This document shows positions 11,537-26,300 of a DNA stretch of 64,000 nucleotides, one piece after another (position 1 is the first letter of the stretch; each line of letters begins with the position of its first letter). The position numbers and the translations under genes are program-made. The notes beneath the pieces were generated by a model that was not told where the DNA came from, searched no databases, and was given only the letters and a program-made list of their open reading frames with translations. This stretch comes from Motacilla alba alba (Eukaryota > Chordata > Aves > Passeriformes > Motacillidae): the NCBI RefSeq assembly GCF_015832195.1, contig NC_052018.1:56419666-56483665 (forward strand), in the 5' to 3' direction.

Positions 11537-14500
11537 TTCTTTTCTATCCCACAGAAAAAATGCAAGGAAAGGAAGGAAAGAAGGGGGAAATTATTTGACA
11601 TATCCAGAATGAAAGTCAAAGACTACATGTGAAGTTAAAAATACAATTCAGTAAAATGATGGGGCAATTTGCCTTGTTTGGGCCTTAAAGAAAGGGAAGT
11701 TGAGGTCAGGTAGACACAGGACAAGGAGCCAGAAGAATCCATGTCCAGCACTGCTGCAGAACAAGCACTGCTACCAGAGAGGTTCCTCAATGCCTTTTGC
11801 CTTTTGCCACAATTCCTATGCCAGTAACACAGTGATATCAGCAGTTCTCAGTGGTCAGGACCAGGAAACTCTCTGGCAGAGTATGACATTGTATTCTTTT
11901 TGAAAATGCCCTAAAGCAACCCTAGCAAGAAGTTCAGTCTTTAGGCTGGGTGTTCCATAACGTTATTCTTCAGTGTTCTGAAATGCAGGACCTTCTGAGA
12001 TAGTGAAATGCAGACACTAAACAGGAAGACAGTCATAAACACCTAAGAGCAGACTGTTGCAATTCTGTGTTCCCCTCCTTTGAGGTGCTTAAAGGGATTA
12101 TAATTTAAATGTTCATATTAAATTTTTATTATTTTAATTAGCAATAAGCATATTCAGACTGTAATAACAAATGGCCAAATGGAATTTCGGAAAAAGAGAT
12201 AAGGTGGGAAAAATATCTTGGTAAAGCATTCTTTCATTCTATTTTCTGTCCAAAAGATAGGTCTCTTTCCTAAAAGTCACCATAAATGGCAATAAATACC
12301 AGAGGTAATACCTTAATCTCTCCTTGCTAAAACTCACCATTAAAACATTAAGAATAAATAGCATCTAAGTGAGGGCTTTTTTTTTTTTTTTTTTGGAAGG
12401 TTCCAAGCAATTGGAAAGTTAGTGTTCAAGTTATGTGAGTTAATTTGGAAATAAATTCTCAAGCATATGCTAGTGTACTTATACTGCTGCTTGTAGTGGT
12501 GGAGAGCACATGTGCCCAGTGTGGAATGTCTCTGTCCCACCCTGCTGACCCTGGGTGGTGTTGGGAAGACTGGCTAGGGCTTCTCATTTATCAAGTCATT
12601 ATGCTAAAGAGGCTTGGTCTCAATACATGCATTGAAGAACTGTTGCCTTCATGGCCTAATGGCTAAAAATTGGTGAGATGCACTTGGACTCCAAGTAAGC
12701 AGCTGAATGAGAATTTGCAGGTGATACTAGTCTGTTATAGCCAGGCTGTATGCTCTAAGGTCATGATGATTTGGAAGCTCTTTCCATGGTGGGGTCATTG
12801 AAAATGACTGTATACCTTTGATTTAAAAGCTTTAGAGCATATTCACTTGGTGATTGACTGAAGCAATTCGATGTTGCTGTAATTAAACAATACACTTCAT
12901 CTTCACTCTGTAATATTATTTTTTCCTTAGGTGCTAAATCAGCAATCGATCTGTAATCTGCTGACTAATTCCATTTACCCATGCTCTACAACTACTGGCA
13001 AAGAATAAAACCTTGAGGCAACTGAAAAAGAAAATACAGTAAAATATGGAAATAACTTTAGCCATTAAAAGATATTTTTGTTTCTTAGTCTTTTGGGAAA
13101 CAAGTCAAATATCATAGCTAATATCTTCCACTCAAAATAATGGCAATTCTGGTTTTATTAAGGACACTAAACTTGCTGATATTCCAGTTCCTTTCCATTT
13201 CTAGAAAACAGAACAGATTTCTGCGCTTAATTAAATATTTTTTCAAGTCTAAAAGGGGAACGCAGTGTTTTGAAATAAGCTGAGAAGTCAATCTGGTTAC
13301 ATATTTTGCAACAGCTGACCTGCAGCCTACTCCTCATCTATTTCCACTTACATCTTATACCATTTTGGAGTTTCATAGCCTGTGACATCCTCCCTGTCCT
13401 AGTTCATCACTGCATCTCAGTTCTAGACTCTGTCCAAAGCCCTGGGGCCATGCCTGTCTGCCTCAATTCAAATGGATGCTGGCATAATCCAGGAGCTGAA
13501 GCATGCTGAGATTTGAAGCTCCCTTATAAGTTCATCCAAAGGGGCATGATGAAGCAGACCAGTGTAAGAATAAGATTACACCCGTAACCACAAGGAGGAC
13601 AAAACAAAACATGGAAAATATGCAAACTAAGACAGGGAAAGCAGAACATGTCAGTACTAGTAGGACATTTCTACTGTCAGGGATCATAAATGTTTGTTTC
13701 CCGAGGCATGCGCATTAGAAGGAGCTTCTGTGGTAATATTTTTATGAGTGGATTGAAGGTGGAAAATACCTTTTTTCCTGTTGTAACAATATCACTGTGA
13801 AGTGATACAGTGCTGAAGCACATGGTTCAACTCATGGAGGAGAACTAATAAAAACAAGCCTTATTTGTGTGTGGAAAAAAAAGCTGTGGGTTTCTCCCTT
13901 TCACCCTGCCCCCTCACTGACACTGCCAACTCTTTGCACAGTTCAGTCTCATCCCTTAGACTTGTAAGTAAACTCAGGATGAAAAGTGTGCCTTTGTTCC
14001 CTGAAGTATCAAAGGAACTGTGATGTTCCTTTCTCATGCCAGTCATTATAACAGTCAATAAGTCAGCACAATGGGTGCCTGGCTTTCATGTCCTTAGGGT
14101 TGATGGCACACATACAAAATATGACTGTTATTGTTATTTTTACTATTTTTAGGCATACTTTGTTAAGACCACAGTGAGCTCATGAAAAGAGCAGATGTTA
14201 AATTGGTGGCCTTTCTTGGGGATCTCCCTCAAAGCAACATGTGAGGCAAATTGGGTGAGGAAAAAGCACCAGGTGAGGGTCATCATCAGGAAAGGAAGAA
14301 GCCAGACCAGTTCGGGTCTTGCTACCCTGGGATTTGTCCTACACTGGGACCCTGTTTGCTTTGGAGGGACTAGAATGAAGCACCAAAGCATCAGCTATTT
14401 GATCTGAGAGCCAGCTATGTAGCACACTTGTTACTAAATTCTGCCAAGGAAAAGAAGACCCAGCAGATGTAGCTTTTTTTAAAAAATATGTTTCATTGTT

Positions 14501-15019
14501 GTTGCAATTAAAAAGAAAATATCTTGGAAACTCAAGATTATCAAAACATAGTGACTCATTCTCAGGTGTGTTGTAAAAGCCAGGGCAGATTTCTGCCAGG
14601 CTTTTCCCTAGTGGCAAACTAAACATTTTATCTCAACTGGATTTTTATTTAATCTGATTTAATTGCTAGTTGTGGGGACTTTTTTGTTTGGTTTCTTGCG
14701 GTTTTTTGTTTGGTTTGTTTTTTGGGGCTTGTTGTGGGCATGAAGGAAATTGTGAATCTGGAACTTTCAAGGTATTTTGCAGTGTGTTAAGTTTGAAAGT
14801 AAATGCTTATGGTTATTCATATCAGCCATCTCAGTAACATAGAAATCCTCAGATCTAACCAATTTAGCAGCAATAATAACAATTACAGTGTGAACTTTCT
14901 GTCACATTATTTCATCTTTCTCTTATTTTATCAATGAAGAAATTGTGATCCTGAGTAGCTAAAAGATATTAAGAGGTACAAAAAGGGAGTAGAAATTAGT
15001 TGTTTCGGGTTTCAGCTTG
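11537..15019. other. Non-coding stretch, no gene recognised
   Basis: AT-rich unique sequence. It contains a poly-T run of 18 at about 12377-12394 and several T/G-rich stretches near 14680-14735. Short frames are scattered and match nothing. A tRNA A-box-like motif at 12652-12662 is treated as a finding and is not called a gene. Confidence 0.6.
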
Positions 15020-15067
15020 AAACAGATGATCCTTATGGGTCCCTCCCAACTCAGAATATTCTGAGAA
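15020..15067 (+). mobile_element. CR1 LINE 3' tail relic
   Basis: About 48 bases keep the CR1 end order: 'acagatgatccttatgggtc', 'cctcccaactcagaatattc' and a decayed terminal repeat. It is followed within about 12 bases by a pure (ACA)n run. Confidence 0.7.
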
Positions 15068-15077
15068 TGCTTCCCCT

Positions 15078-15108
15078 ACACAACAACAACAACAACAACA
15101 ACAACAAA
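15078..15108 (+). repeat. (ACA)n microsatellite
   Basis: About ten uninterrupted ACA/CAA units. It sits immediately 3' of a CR1 tail, so it may have grown from the element's A-rich or repeat-rich end. Confidence 0.95.
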
Positions 15109-17054
15109 TCAGCTTGTGAGAACCAAGAGATTTCAGAATTCAAATGACTTAGACACAAGTAGCAATACATACCCTGTAGTACCTACACATACATGATTGC
15201 ACATGATACATCTTACTAGTAGTATCAGTTCAGTAAAATACCTTGAATGATCACATAATTTAGTTTCCAAAAGCCTGACACTGCAAATCCTCTGTTGGTA
15301 CCATAGAACATCCAATCTTTGTAATCCCTGTGGGATAAAAAGCAATGGAAGCAGATATGTAAATATACCTTCAGAAAATCAAGCCTCTTAGATAAGTGAA
15401 GGTCAACAAAAGTATGAGAAAAAGCAAGACAGAGTAAAAGTTTCCCTAGACATACATTACTGGAAAAGCTGACTGAAGTATCTAAAAAGCCTTTTTGATG
15501 GTCCTTACCAAGGGTTTGGCACAGGCCTGATGAATTCTGCTTTTTAATAAACCTCAAAGCTTGCTGTTATAGGAGCCCATGTGTGCATGTGGTCATTTCC
15601 ATGGAAGTTCAGAAATCCAAGCAGAGTGGATGAATTGAGGAAAGTTATTTTTTGTTTGTGTTAATCATTAAATGCTATCATGTTAAACTGAGGTACCCAG
15701 ACATCTGTGATCGAAAAAGAAATCTGACCAACTATTTTTTGACCTTCCCTCATGTGCCAGAGAGTTCCAGACAGAACGTTTTACTTCAAAACATTATTTC
15801 CATATTCTCCTCTACTTTGTACAGGTTTATACAAAAGTATTCATTGGCTGAACATAACAGAACTATGATGCCTGCCAAGCATAACCTCCTTGATTGGAAA
15901 TGAAAGCAGCACTCAGCTCTCACTGACTGTTAACTCATAAATCCATTGACACGAGGCAGGAACACAAATCAGCGATTAAATGTCTTGAATTTGCAAATGC
16001 TCATCTTTACATGGTACAAATTATCTGGATATGGTAAAGTAATATAGATTTACTAAAATCAAGCTAATTTACTGGTGATTTCTTTCTATGCAGTACATTG
16101 TAAAGCGCAACACTGTAACACATGATTGGCAGCTCTTTCTGGATGGGTTGCAGAAAGAAAACAAAAACAGCACAGGCCACATTCCTGTGAGCACTGGTGT
16201 CATTTCACAGAGACATTGTCAGACCAGGCAAATTTCACAGACTCGATGCTAGGTTCTCATCATTATATTTCCTCATGCAATTACATTGATTTCCCCCACT
16301 ATCCAGTAAAAACAAACAAAAAGCAAACAAACAAAAAACCAACACAAACAAACAAACTGAAAAAATCATCCAAACAAATACAAGCCCCTCCCACATACAC
16401 AAAAAAACCCCAAACCACTTTGCCAGTGTATTCCTGATTCTTTTGACCTGCCACACCTGGCTATGGCCTAGGGAAGAAGCCACCAAGATAGACAGCACCC
16501 TTGCTGGACCTTGCTGTGTCTTCCTAAGAGAAATGGTAACTTAGTATTACCCAATCCTGTAATAACCTTATGTAAGCCCTTTCCTGTCCAGCTACTTGAC
16601 ACAGAGCAGACACACAGCAGTACAAGAGAAAATGCATTGAGTGTTAAACGTCTCAGAGAGGAGATAAACAAATAGTTAATCACTTTTTGGCCATGGGTGG
16701 CTGCTGTGCAGTCAGCAGCAGCCAATTCTAGGACAACAGACTTCTGGTGAATGGTAGCTGGTGACCTGCTGTTTTGTTGTTTGTTTGTTGTTTTTTTTTA
16801 ACATACCAGATCACACAAAATAGATACATCTTGCATAAGAGATGGATTAGGAATTAGTTGCCCCAGCGCTTGTTCAGAGTTTGCATGTTTGGCTATTTCC
16901 ATGACAGCTTCAGGTCTTAGCTGTCTGCAAAGCAGCCAGTAATCACTTCAAGAAGGTGCACAGAGGAGAGAGACTATTATACACAGGGGTGCTCACAGGC
17001 AGAGACTGCTCTAGAGCTGGCTTTGGTAGAGGTTGCAGGCAGTCAAAGGGCAAT
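15109..17054. other. Non-coding stretch with A/C- and T/G-rich tracts
   Basis: No gene is recognised. An AAAC-type tract (about 16309-16365) gives lysine/threonine/glutamine-rich chance frames on the plus strand. A GTTT-type tract ends in a T run near 16772-16800. The remaining sequence is unique AT-rich DNA. Confidence 0.6.
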
Positions 17055-17340
17055 CACAAAACCACAGAATCACAAGGAATCAACTAGATTGGAAAAGACC
17101 TTTGAGAGCATTGAGTCCAACCTATGACCCAATACCACCTTGTCAATTAGGCCATGGTACTGAGTGCCGCATCCAGTCTTTCCTTAGACACCTCCAGGAA
17201 CAGTGGCTCCACCACCTCCCTGAGCAGCCCATTCCAGTGCAATCACTTTTTCTGTGAAGAATTTTTCTTAATGTCCAGCCTAAACCTCCCCTGACGCAGC
17301 TTAGGATTGTGTCCTCTGGTCCCTACCTGTGCCTTTGTAT
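17055..17340 (-). mobile_element. CR1 LINE, 3' fragment of about 285 bp
   Basis: On the plus strand it opens with 'accacagaatcacaaggaat', then 'attggaaaagacctttgag', 'gagtccaacctatgacccaa', 'tccaggaacagtggctcca', 'ctgagcagcccattccagtg', 'aatttttcttaatgtccag' and 'taaacctcccctg'. This is the reverse complement of the CR1 3' end in its usual order. The subfamily differs from the copy at 11 kb (TCCAACC-type motif with a CTAAACC segment). Homology fades near 17340. Confidence 0.9.
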
Positions 17341-20300
17341 AACCAAATCTTCTGCCTGTGAGCACATTCCTCAGAAACCACTTCACTCCACACCAGCAGG
17401 AACTGTTCCAGTGCAGCCCCCTTTGCTTCTCCCTGCTTCTCTCAAACCATATGAAACAGACAAGAAAAGTCAGGATTTGTGTTCCATTTAGCCAATTTCA
17501 TCCACTGATTGATGGAGGTACTCTCTGTAACTTCAGGGTGTGAACACTGTCCCCCCAAAGACATGATTTTAGAGAGCTGGTGCAGTGAAATCGTGCTGTG
17601 GTCCCTACTTTGCAGGGTGCACTGGGAAACTGAAGGCCCGGTCTTCAAGGGTATGCAGTCACCTAACCTTTATTGATTTCCTTTGAGTCATAGAGGAAGT
17701 TGTTGCTGAAAGAGAGGCTCCAGAACCCAGGTTAGGATCTTAATCACTGTCATTTTGCAGTTAATCCAATTATCCTTCCAATTTATTCAGTACTTCTCAG
17801 TCAATTGCATACAGTGGAACATTAGAATGCAATATTGGGAGCACAGCAGCCAATTACCAGGACAAATCCACATTCACGGAGACCAATCAAGCTATTAAAA
17901 TTCTTTTTTTTTTTTTTTTTGAAAGAGGAGAATGCCCTAGAAAAGTCTGTGCTGTAATTTCCATGCACTGTCAGAACAAATCGATCAAGGGTAGCAATTC
18001 AGGATCCTGGTCTACCTCAAGGAATGAGGGAATGAAGCGTAGTCCCTCTTCACTAATCAGCTACCCCTCCACAGGCAGCTGGCAATGCAAGCAGGACACC
18101 TAAGGGCAATCTGTAAAAAGATTATTTACTATTAATGAAATTTTGTAGCCTCTAAGGTAAGAAAATGTTCTTCAGATAAAGTTTCTGGAGCTAAATCCCT
18201 TGCTTCCATTTGGAACCCATTAAGCAAAGAACTAATCCAGTGGGAATGGCTGCTTACATAAAACCAAAACAGACTCCTCTCCCTGAGACAGATTTTGTAA
18301 GCCAGACATGTATTTTCCATGGGTTTATGTGATTTAATGAGGCATGCTGGCACTAACCAATGGGGTTTGATGCAGTGTATATCTGGTCCAAATTCTTCTC
18401 ACAGAAGTGATTCTTGATCTGTCATGTCTATCCTGAAATTCAGAGGTCACTGGGAGAACGACTTTCAACACAAATATAAATAGTATGGAAATGAAACCCT
18501 TCCTCTTACAAAATATTTTGCAGGTTGAGGGACTCACATTGATTCATGGATCTGTGGTGTCAGACCTGCTTTGAGAAGCCGCTTAAGCAACACTCTTTAG
18601 CAATTAGCAGTACGTTCAATAAGAAAGGTACAATTTATCAGCTGACAGGCAGCATTAATTTGATGACATCGTCAGAATACTTATAAAATTCCGTTAGTCT
18701 CAACATTGGCTAAAAAAAGAGAGTGCAGACAAATAGACCAGGGTAAACAAATAGACCAGGGTAAACACAACATGCATGTAGGAGAGGTTTCCCTTGAGTT
18801 TTCCCAAGAAAAGAACCCCACATTACTACAGAAAGTAATCCCTGTTCTCTTTGGGCGAAACAAAATGCAAATATAATTATGGGAATGAAGGCTGCAATGC
18901 AGAATTTTGATATTTTTACTGGGAGTAATGTTTAGTGGCCCAATAAAACTGTAATAACATACAGAGCCATTCATCTCCAGACCTCTGAGACAAAAATATT
19001 CCAGCCACAGCCACAGCCACAGCAAGGTTGTTATCTGGTGAACATCAAGGAAGACAAAAGTTGGATGTTTTCCAGTCACTTCCAAATGAGCAATATGTGT
19101 AAAGCTTGTAGTTAATACTATTTTCAGTTTCCATCCAGAAGGGTTATAAAGTGACAGAGAAATTCAAAGATGTCATCTGTGGTCTTGGCAGACCCAGCAA
19201 GGGCTGCAGTGAGTACTGACCAAGAATGTGGTGAGTTTGAGTGGTGAGGACATGTGAGGATATAATTGCCCCGCACACAACTTCAGCTTGCCATTCAAAC
19301 TTTATGGTGCACAGCAAACCTGGCCCTTGACACAGAGGTCCAGGCTGTCTATGTACAGTTTATATGCAGGGTGGCATGCAGCCCCAGGACAAGCACAGCT
19401 GGTGTTTGGCAAGACCATGTGACAAGATGTACAAGCAACTGCAGCTATCACAAAGAAAATATCTTCTTACAAGCCACTTAACTTACAATTTTCATGAAAC
19501 TTAAAAAACTTGCAACAGTTGCACTTTGATTTTAAAACCTGTAATCTCTGTCTCTATCTTTTTTTCTAGCGGGGATATTGTAACTACAGCTCAGACCAGT
19601 CCTTTTGCCCATCAGCAAAATGTTTCCCCAACAACTACACCGAAATCATCATGCAAGAACTAGACTGTGCATCCTTTCCCTTGCCACTAGCACACAAATA
19701 AACAGAGCAACCCAGGGAACAGGAGGGATTTATTTTGTAGCTGTTAGGACTTGCCTCTCACATGAAGGAGATAATCTCACAAGATTTACTCCTACGATGG
19801 AATATTCCAATCATTCCATGGATTTCAGGATTAGTCATATTTGAGGCACAATTTTTTAGCTGTTTTGAAATGTCAGGAAGGTGAGCTTTCAAAATTAACT
19901 GCTTGTTGGGTTGGTTCTGAAAGATTTTAACTCAATACTTTCTAATGCTTTTGCAGAAAAAAAACCTGCAACTGAATGGCCTATTTTCTGAGAAGTATCA
20001 TTAGAAAAGTGCTGGCATGGGGCAAATCAGCTTTGAATTTTGCAATGCATTTTAAGGTTTTACTGAACAACCCCATGGAAAATCTAGTGTGTGCTTAACC
20101 AATAGTGTATGTTACAGATAATATTTTCTATTTCATTGTTCCTTCCAAACTTAAGGGCCCCTTTGCAGGAGGGTGTTGTGTACTTTGATTTCCTGTCAGT
20201 CCATGGAGGAATGGCTGAAGAGGCAGGATAAAGCATTTTCCTTTCACCTCCAAGAACTTTGTGTTCACATCCTGAGCATTGTCTGAAGCAACATAAGGTC

Positions 20301-23300
20301 TGAGTTTCTATTTTCTATTGATAGACATGTTCCTTGTATCAAGTCAGTGAACAAAACCCACCATAATGACTGAGGCAACAGGCCTCATCATTTTTCTTAA
20401 ACAGCAGGAAGTAATCAAACCAGGTGATCCATCTAAAAATTTGACTGAAGTTGGCCACAGCCTACTAGTTAGGCGTTTCTGTCAAACATGAGAAACCAAG
20501 CTGCTTGATTATCACCTTAACAGACCTTACAGCAAAAGACTTTCATTGTCCTCCTTGGGTATGATGCAAATCTAACACACAGTTCATGTCCTAAGTAAGT
20601 GAAAGAGGGCAAGGGAGGAGAAAAAAGCAGAGAAAAATTTAAAACCCTCAAAAAAACTGCTCAAAACTAATGTCTTTGGTTTGTTTGGGGTTTTTTTTTC
20701 CCTTTTCTTTAATGAATAGGTAGGTTTTTAAATGACAGCTGCTGAAAATATCTAGAGAGACTTAGTTCCCTGTATTAACATAATGAACCTATCATTAGAT
20801 GGAGAGACTTGACCAGGAGGGTTTCCTCCTGCAACTGTTTGTGTAAGGAACCATGTTGAGGAGTCATCCCCCTGGGTTCAGGGAGAGGTTTTGATTTTAT
20901 TCAAATGATTCATGACATTACCGTGCTATGTTCTCTTTGGATGTTTGATGTTTACAGTGATGTCATTTCTCATGTTTTGAAGTGTTGTGCCTTTTTCTTT
21001 TCCTTCTACCTGCCTGTTTTTGAGGTAGTCATCAGACAAGTCAGTCATTCTTCTAAAGGAGTACTCTGAGTTCTCATAAAAAGATACTGTAATTGTCCAG
21101 GCACTTGCACAGCCCAGCCCTGTTTATAATAACCTCAGGGGCAACCTCTGTGCCAGAAATAGTTTACTAGGGAAACTGGAAGTGTTTAAGTCACTCTGTA
21201 ACTTGCCCAAGGTCAATGTAAATGTTCCACCTGGGCAAACAACGAGGGAGGACATGCCATTACAATCCTTGAACAAGGGATGCCAGAGCAAAAGCTGAAC
21301 CAACACAGAACAGCATGTCAGACTCCAAAGATTTCGAAAACTAAGTGTTTAGGAACAAACCCTAGATTCAAGGCAGTCAGATCCCACTGACTGAACACAA
21401 CATCATCTTCCTTACATCCCATTTTGACGAGCTTGGCATTGCTTGTACTCGCCACACAGCACCAGTGTCTCCTGCAGCAGCACCTGTGGTGCCACGCTCG
21501 GGTCTTTGGGAGAAGTGTGACCCAGAGCTGTGACAGAGAAGTCCAAGTGCGCAGGACAAGCTGCAGTGCAAGATGCAATGGAATTGGGGGATCAAGTCAC
21601 CCTGGAGGATGTATTCTCTGTTCTCACAGCTTCTCCTCATCTTGACGTGTTGTACTTCGGCCTCACCAGTATGTGTGATGCTCTAAGAGATATCAGCATT
21701 TCAGCATTTTAGAGGTCTGGTCCAGTTCAAATATCCATACTGTTGAAACCAGCGCATTAATCCAAAACAATCCTCCAATTCCATGAAAGCACAGATTGAA
21801 AACAATCCTCTTCATCCATTTTCACAATCACATTTGCTTCAGAAAGCCTATTTTCCGTTTGAAATTTGAAACATGTGGGTAAGCTTGTTACAAACATTGG
21901 CTCTGATTAAAAGAAAAGCTTTACTTTCAGGTCTCTTTAGATTAGGAGAAGCAAAGTTTCTTTCTGTTACTTTACACGTCTAACTCTTTGCATTTTTCTC
22001 TGACTTTGACAGTGCCAATATTGCTTTGCAATGATGTTTTGGCAGTGGAGAAATAGCATATGCTAACAAAAATACTCATTCATAATTTGTTCCAAAGTAT
22101 TCCAACCAACCTTTTGTCTTCAGCCAAGGCAAGCAAGTGGACAAACATATTCAGGTTTCAGTTTTCAAGCACTTTATTCACTGCACTTAAAATTAGCTGT
22201 GCTTCACTTTTCTGAAAACATTTGTACCCTCTGTTTCTGGCAGATGCTTCCTTTTGGATCATTGCAGTAGAACATTAGATATAATTCAAGAATATCCTTT
22301 GAAAACTGGATGACATTTTTTCCCTCCATTAACTCTTCTAGCTCATCTCCACCTTTGCAGATTTTTTTTCCAGTGTATAGTAAGGAAAAAGAAAAGATAA
22401 TTCTTTTAGAAATAGCTGTATCTACTCAGCATTGTGGTTTAGCCACTCTCGCATGCATAGACTTAGAGTCTGAAGAAAGTTCTAAGAACAGAGCCAAAGA
22501 CATTGTCAGAGAAGCTATTTACACATCAGCCCAAATTTTCTGCACAATTAGCTTTTGCCAGATGCGTGTGTCTCTTTTTACAAGCATGTCACATGCTTCC
22601 TACAGTGAAAGTAAGAGAGTGATGTTGGACCCCTAGGCTTCAAATGTTATGTGTGCTTTGTGTCCAAGTATTGTCTATCTAACAATGGAGCTATTGCACG
22701 GAAGCAGCAGAGCAGCTGCTTCTTTCCCCCCAGTCTCTGTAGAACAAAGCACCAGGCTCCTCAGGAGTCAACTTTGTTGTTCTGCTGTTGTATAACTGAG
22801 CTGTCATCCGGCCACAGGCGCCAGTGGCCACAGCCCCCCTTACGGGAGCAAGCAGTTCAAAAGCAGGGCTGGGTTTATGCAGTTTAATTTGATGTGTCAA
22901 GCATCTTTATTACAAGCATTCCTGCAATGTTTGCTGTTAACACTCAGAAAAGAACATGTATCAAATCTAGCCAGGACATGGGGAGGGGCAGAGGACAATT
23001 GGGGCAGCAATTCTAACTTGCTCTGACAGAAACTGCAATTTTCAGGGCCCCGCATGCAAACTTAGCAAGAAAACACTTTTGCATGGTGTAATATCGATCT
23101 TCCCTGAACTTCAGATGGGTATTAAAAACAATAGTGTTTGCCAATGGCAATCTAGTCTTTGCCACTTCTCTATATCCTTGAATGTCACTTCCAAGGAGAG
23201 AAAAGAAATCTCTTTGCAGACAAGAAATTTATAGCCAAACTAGTCAGGTCAGATGTGAATTAAATAGTATGACACACCATCCCAGTCAGTGAATGCTCAG

Positions 23301-26300
23301 TAGAAGTCCTTCTGCCAGAGACATAACATATATCATGCCACATAACTGTAAATATTACTGTGCTCACTGATCTCAGCATAGGAAGTGACACTCCTCATCA
23401 GCATGTTCTTCAAGGATTCACAGCAAAATGAAAAATCTGGAGCCACAACCATAACCAGTTGCTGACAGTTAGACCAAACCCTTCTGAAAACTTGCCAGTG
23501 TTTTCTTCTGCCATGTCTATTTCACAGGCACCACGGCAATAAAAGATTCAGAAATATTCCTGATTAAATCCAAGGAAGATTAACTACTTCATAATAATGA
23601 TATGCAGATGGACAGAATGATTTTAAAAGTAGTCTGTTCATTCCTGTTTCTCACAATACCTGCATGCATTTTGATTCACAGTTTAAACTTCCTGTCTCCA
23701 GCTAATCCTTTCAGAAATAAAACTGACATACTGGGCAATAATAGAGTCCATATAAATGAAAAAGCTTTTCTTTACTGCGAACCCAGTGACTAGCTCATCT
23801 TTCAATCTCTGCTTCCAACACATTTCTTACGACAAATCCTCTGCCACTAACAATTGAGCATGAGCTGTCCATCGTAACTACTGACAAGAAAGCGATGAAA
23901 ACAAGCTGCTTGTTTGCACAGGACCAAGAATGGTCTTCCTGTGACTGAAGACATATGGATTCTCATCTTTATGCAGAGCCATGATTTCTGTGTGAGCTTG
24001 TACTATTTACCTTAGCTTTTGCCTCGATTGTCCTCCTCCTAAAGAGACCATTACGACACCAGGGCTTTTGAACCACCCTGGGACAATGTCAGTATTTACT
24101 TCCTTTTGATAATGAAAAGGACAGTAATCAGGTTTAGTTGCAGATGTGAGTAATCTACAGCAACTTTCTTAACCAAACTTTCCCTAAAGTCTGTATCTGT
24201 GTTAAGGGTGCTGGGGAAGCAAACACCAGCTGAGCAAGACCAAGCCTTGTTATGGTAAGTAGATAGGCACCACCCAAGGAAAGTAGCCCAAGGCCATGGG
24301 CAACTGGATGGAAAACAAAGAAAATTCCTTTTTCATAAATGAGCTCCTCCCCAGCAGCACACAAACACGCCTAAACTAGCTCTCTGCACTTCAAAAAAGC
24401 CCCACCCCGACCTTCCAGACTTTTCTACCTGGCAACAGGGTCCTTTACAGGAATTGCATGCTCTTATCCAAGCATATATTCTGCTGTGCTGTGTGATAAT
24501 TCTCTCACTTTCCTTCAAAAGTCTACAGCAAAAATCTCTAGTGAGCATGTTAAAGGATAAGCCTTGTTATGCCTCCTTCTAATGGCACATTGTTACCAGA
24601 GAACTGACTCATCAGTTGCTTAATAAAAGATGTCCTTCCCAGTACCAAGTGGAAAACAAGCGTGCTCTCCAGTTAGCAAGTTCCTGGAATCCTTTCCAAT
24701 AAATATGCTTTGCCCAACCTGATGGTGCTCCACAAAATGGTGCAACTGTGAGAAAATGTGTTTGCCAATGGTAAAAGAGAAGGAAAGGTGGTGAAAATTC
24801 TTTACCTCTCTGTTCTCACACACTTTATTTCAAATAAGCGCTGTTTCCCTTTCTGCTCCATGCACTCCCCTGGCCATTACCCCTGTGCAGGACTGGAAGC
24901 ACTTAACCTGACCCCACATTATTCATTGTGTAAGCAACACAGTCTTCAGAGAGTTGCTCTGTCTGCTTATCTTAGCACCAATCTCACCCACCATATTTTT
25001 AATCACTCTGATGTCTGCACCCATGTGCTGCATGCCCTTGGGCTCATGAACCTTATCATAATGTCAATCTGTATAGAGCCATGCACACTCTCTGTCTATA
25101 AATAACAGAAGTAATTATTACTAGTAAATAATATATACTAGCTCATCTAAAATGAATCATGTTCTCCAGTCACCCTGGAGAATGAATAAAATAGGCAAAG
25201 CTACAAGGCATCACTTTAAAATACTTCTTATATAATTATTATGAAATTGCATTAGGCTATGACTCATTCCTGCAAATGTAAGGTTCATTAAGGGTAATTA
25301 AAATAAGTCACTATCTCTTCAAAGCAGTGACTCAGAGGCTGCTGTGCATAGTGGAGTGTAGTGAAGTCAGAGAGAAGCTCCTCTATTCCCACCAAAAAAG
25401 CAACTGCAGCTTATTGATGCAGTGAGTAGGCTCAGCCTGCTCCTCCCTTTAGTCCATTTAGCCTCCAGGTTTGAATTTTTTCCATATCCATGAAGTTAAA
25501 CCATCTACATATTAACTAAGTGTCTTACTAGGGCTGTAGGGAAAAAGAAGGGGCCTAAACACAACAGTGATATACCCAAATGCCCTTTCCCTAAATGACT
25601 TTTTGTAGGATTTAAAAAAATGGTGTTGTCTGTGTGTAATGTGTAACAACATAGCAGTCATCTGATCAAGCCAGCAGCTTGCTAAGAGTAAGCTGCCATC
25701 CTTAGTAGGCATGTGTGGATCATTTCATGACAGAAGTCAAGCTGCAGCTGAGATCATCCACTGTGGGAGAAATTTCAGCAAGACAAGAGATGTTGGACAC
25801 TGCACCCATGTGTATCTGCACCATAGCTGACAAGAGTTTATATTATCAAATCTTCTTTAAAATGCATGCCTTGGCTGAGTCACATGAGAATAACTAATAC
25901 AGTTGGGGAACTTTGTCACCAAAATATAAAGCTACAGAATAAAAATGAGTGTAAAAACCAGGAGAACTTGGCTGCACTTCTCTCCCACTCTCCAGCAGTA
26001 ATGACAACTCATAAGTAGTTCTTTGTTTATCTCTGTCATGGTTTTCCATGCTCTACAGTTGGTACTCTTAATTTTCTAGTATGATTTGCTTTGCTAAATG
26101 CATTTTATTTTTCATAAGTATATCCTCTTCATGAGCCTTTTAGTTCTTTTGATGTGGGAAAAGCCAAACATCAAATGCATTTCTCATTGATATTCTTAAC
26201 AGTATGTCCTATCAGCAGATTGCTGGCCACATGATTAAATTAACTTAAGGAAAAGAGTATGCTTTCAATATTTAAATAAAATCAACATATAAATCTAAAA

